From contig DBBR01000082.1 of the NCBI GenBank assembly GCA_002292325.1, positions 1-44,614 on the forward strand: a stretch of DNA of 44,614 nucleotides, written 5' to 3'. The notes beneath the pieces were generated by a model. The model was given only the letters and a program-made list of their open reading frames with translations, made no database searches and had not been told where the DNA came from. The stretch comes from Flavobacteriales bacterium UBA979 (lineage in GTDB: Bacteria; Bacteroidota; Bacteroidia; Flavobacteriales_D; Sanyastnellaceae). The translations under genes and the position numbers were made by a program. Shown here one piece after another: positions 43,197-44,614 of the stretch (the stretch's first letter is position 1; every line of letters starts with the position of its first letter).

Positions 43197-43772
43197 TCAA
43201 TCCAATAAGTGACCCATCAGTGCTTTTTTGACCGCCAGATAACGAGCGTTCTCTTTCAAGGGCTCTATGATGAGTGGTTCTCTTACCTCTACTTGAATTC
43301 CATTGGCTTCCAGCCCCTCTATTTTGGCGGGATTGTTCGTGAGTAATCGAATCGACTTCACATGCAATTCCTCGAGAATTTCGGCGGCTACAGCGAACGA
43401 TCGTCCGTCCGAAGGGTGGCCCAGTGCTTCATTGGCTTCAATCGTATCCATTCCTTGATCCTGAAGGTTGTAAGCCTTCAGTTTTTCAACAAGGCCTATG
43501 CCCCTTCCCTCCTGTCTCAGATATATGAGCATGCCGCCTTCTTCAGCAATGCTTGCCAATGCTCTATTCAATTGATCTCCGCAATCACAGCGCGTAGAAC
43601 CAAACACGTCCCCCGTCATGCATTCACTGTGAACCCGAACCAATGGAGTGCCTTCATTTGATACGTTCGAACGCAAGACAACATGCGGATGCATTTCATC
43701 TCCATCTCCGAATGCCATCACCGAAAAGGCCCCATGGGATAGAGGCAATCGCGCTTCTACGAGTTTTTTCAC
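43197..43772 (-). CDS. ribA: GTP cyclohydrolase II
   Basis: 191 residues from a GTG start at 43772. RibA opens GTP to the first riboflavin intermediate, releasing formate and pyrophosphate. Zinc ligands Cys51, Cys62 and Cys64 are in HSECMTGDVFGSTRCDCG. YLRQEGRGIGL carries the catalytic Arg/Glu region, and RLLTNNP closes the GTP site. It is a stand-alone RibA, not the RibBA fusion common in this phylum. GTG is accepted as start because TACCTTTG lies exactly four bases before it. Confidence 0.94.
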   Translation of the reverse strand: MKKLVEARLPLSHGAFSVMAFGDGDEMHPHVVLRSNVSNEGTPLVRVHSECMTGDVFGSTRCDCGDQLNRALASIAEEGGMLIYLRQEGRGIGLVEKLKAYNLQDQGMDTIEANEALGHPSDGRSFAVAAEILEELHVKSIRLLTNNPAKIEGLEANGIQVEVREPLIIEPLKENARYLAVKKALMGHLLD

Positions 43773-43776
43773 AAGG

Positions 43777-43784
43777 CAAAGGTA
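43777..43784 (-). promoter_or_regulatory. -7 box of ribA
   Basis: TACCTTTG on the minus strand, then CCTT, then the GTG at 43772. It shows the same four-base gap as other genes here and decides the start codon. Confidence 0.58.
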
Positions 43785-43826
43785 TGAAGTGTTTGGCGTC
43801 TATGCAGGAGTAAAATGTGAGTCAAT

Positions 43827-43859
43827 AAAAAAGGCCGGTCCTCATGGAACCGGCCTTTT
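43827..43859 (-). terminator. Intrinsic terminator of the partial secreted protein
   Basis: AAGGCCGGT pairs with ACCGGCCTT around a short C/A-bulged loop, with T runs on both strands. It lies 24 bases beyond the stop at 43883 on the minus strand. Confidence 0.85.
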
Positions 43860-43882
43860 CATTGAATGTTCTAAACGTTCGA

Positions 43883-44614
43883 TTACTCCTCGCACTGTGT
43901 TCCGAACACAGACAAGAAACCGAGCAAGTCAGGTGTCGCCACCAATCCGTCTCCGTCCAAATCTCCTGGGCAATCATTGATTGCGAACTCACAAGATCCG
44001 TCGTCGGTGTTGGCCGCAGCATCATAGTTTTCAGCTGCATCATAAATGCAACCGAATACCACTGCTGTCGCACAAGAACCATCATCCTCGGTTGCGTTCA
44101 TATCGAATTCAGCAAAGAATGGATCCGTGCAGCCAGGAATTGGGCATGATGCTGCGCAACTGCCAGCGCAGTAAGCAACAACTCCACCTTCTGCTGCAGT
44201 GAAGATGTAATTTCCTCCACCGGCGCCAATGGGCAACCCTGGATTCGCTTCACACTCTTCCGGTGCATTGAAGATGGATCCCCAACCAGACCAGCCATCC
44301 GCTGGTCCTGTCGCTGCAATAACGAATTCGACAACCGTTCCTTCTTCGAGAGCAAGGGTCCCGGTGAATACACCGTCCATGTCGTCATCCGCAAGAGTTA
44401 GACCCCAGCCAATCCAGCCGTTCCAACTTCCGTTGATCACGATATTATCGTAATCTGCGTTGGGGAATCCCGTTGTGTTCATGTCAATCGCGAACGCAAC
44501 GTCAACGATGACTGGTGGATTCACCTCGTCACACGTCAAGCACGTACCGTAGGTATCCGCTGTTGTGCTTCCTGAATCTCCCAATCGGTTGGCATAGCTC
44601 GAACCGTCTGTAAC
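43883..44614 (-). CDS. Secreted GCxD-repeat protein, C-terminal part (5' end outside window)
   Basis: The frame is open to the window edge (243 codons seen); the TTG at 44582 is internal, not a start. The visible part begins VTDGSSYANRLGDSG, then a beta domain (~35-150: VDVAFAIDMN, NIVINGSWNGWIGWGLTL, FVIAATGPADGW) resembling carbohydrate-binding or starch-binding-like modules. Two GC-x-D/Y repeats with D-GSC follow. The tail is CPGDLDGD ... VFGTQCEE then stop, matching the tails of the proteins at 2-1159 and 1836-5885. It is probably a cell-surface or extracellular protein; catalytic domains, if any, lie outside the window. Confidence 0.85.
   Translation of the reverse strand, partial: VTDGSSYANRLGDSGSTTADTYGTCLTCDEVNPPVIVDVAFAIDMNTTGFPNADYDNIVINGSWNGWIGWGLTLADDDMDGVFTGTLALEEGTVVEFVIAATGPADGWSGWGSIFNAPEECEANPGLPIGAGGGNYIFTAAEGGVVAYCAGSCAASCPIPGCTDPFFAEFDMNATEDDGSCATAVVFGCIYDAAENYDAAANTDDGSCEFAINDCPGDLDGDGLVATPDLLGFLSVFGTQCEE

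Noticed and set aside
44582..44584. TTG as start codon of the last secreted protein
   Set aside because: The frame continues to the window edge with typical sequence (VTDGSSYANR) and no signal peptide follows the TTG.
1..44614. Defence island, prophage, insertion sequence or toxin-antitoxin module
   Set aside because: No transposase, integrase, phage structural, restriction, retron or toxin family was recognised, and no terminal inverted repeats were seen.

Overview
The window reads as chromosomal DNA of a marine-type member of the Bacteroidota, most likely Flavobacteriales. This is inferred from family content and signal types, not from a marker-gene search. Supporting evidence: very large secreted proteins with Cys/Asp-rich repeats, SprB-like ladders, gliding-associated (CHU_C, type B) and Por (type A) C-terminal sorting domains, a PorP/SprF protein, an S46 dipeptidyl-peptidase, a fused isobutyryl-CoA mutase, and promoters of the Bacteroidota form TTTG-N19-TAnnTTTG. 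No plasmid, phage, IS or CRISPR signal was seen. G+C looks mid-range and even.

Layout. 1-5.9 kb: the 3' end of a secreted repeat protein (+) faces a 1349-aa secreted repeat protein (-); the ~680 bp between them holds two terminators and a possible decayed gene. 5.9-15 kb: patatin-like phospholipase, class I amidotransferase lipoprotein, exported DNA/RNA endonuclease, tRNA-Arg(ACG), exported C1-type peptidase, an unknown helical protein, an outer-membrane barrel candidate with a cyclophilin lipoprotein, a DnaQ/GIY-YIG fusion, and an ECF sigma factor followed by a 56-codon ORF. 15-18.5 kb: uvrA overlapping msrB. 18.5-23.3 kb: a three-gene minus-strand operon made of a 1045-aa type B secreted protein, a PorP/SprF partner and a small exported protein that is little more than the N-terminal domain of the large one. 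23.4-28.9 kb: RluF-like pseudouridine synthase, divergent icmF with an EamA transporter, and a small membrane protein. 28.9-40.3 kb: mainly secreted proteins (a CotH/lamin-tail protein, a lysyl-oxidase-domain protein, a DPP11-like peptidase, a type A protein), interrupted by an unlisted 42-codon membrane ORF and threonine aldolase. 40.3-44.6 kb: yaaA, an FKBP lipoprotein, a DUF819 membrane protein, ribA, and the 3' part of another secreted repeat protein.

The unifying theme is the cell surface. At least seven proteins are built from a shared kit of modules: GCxD-ACNY repeats with calcium-type Asp loops, an N-terminal TYRxY...DTWxTIG domain, a DSYGDG domain and SprB-like repeats. Each tagged protein ends in one of three C-terminal signatures: CHU_C, Por type A, or a ~30-residue CP-G-DLNGD...FGxxCxE-stop motif that I do not recognise as a named sorting signal. 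The most promising candidates for undescribed biology are this C-terminal motif, the TYRxY domain, and the operon that pairs a free copy of that domain with a SprB/SprF-like pair. A second theme is transcriptional: five genes have the -7 box exactly four bases before the start codon, which predicts leaderless mRNAs.
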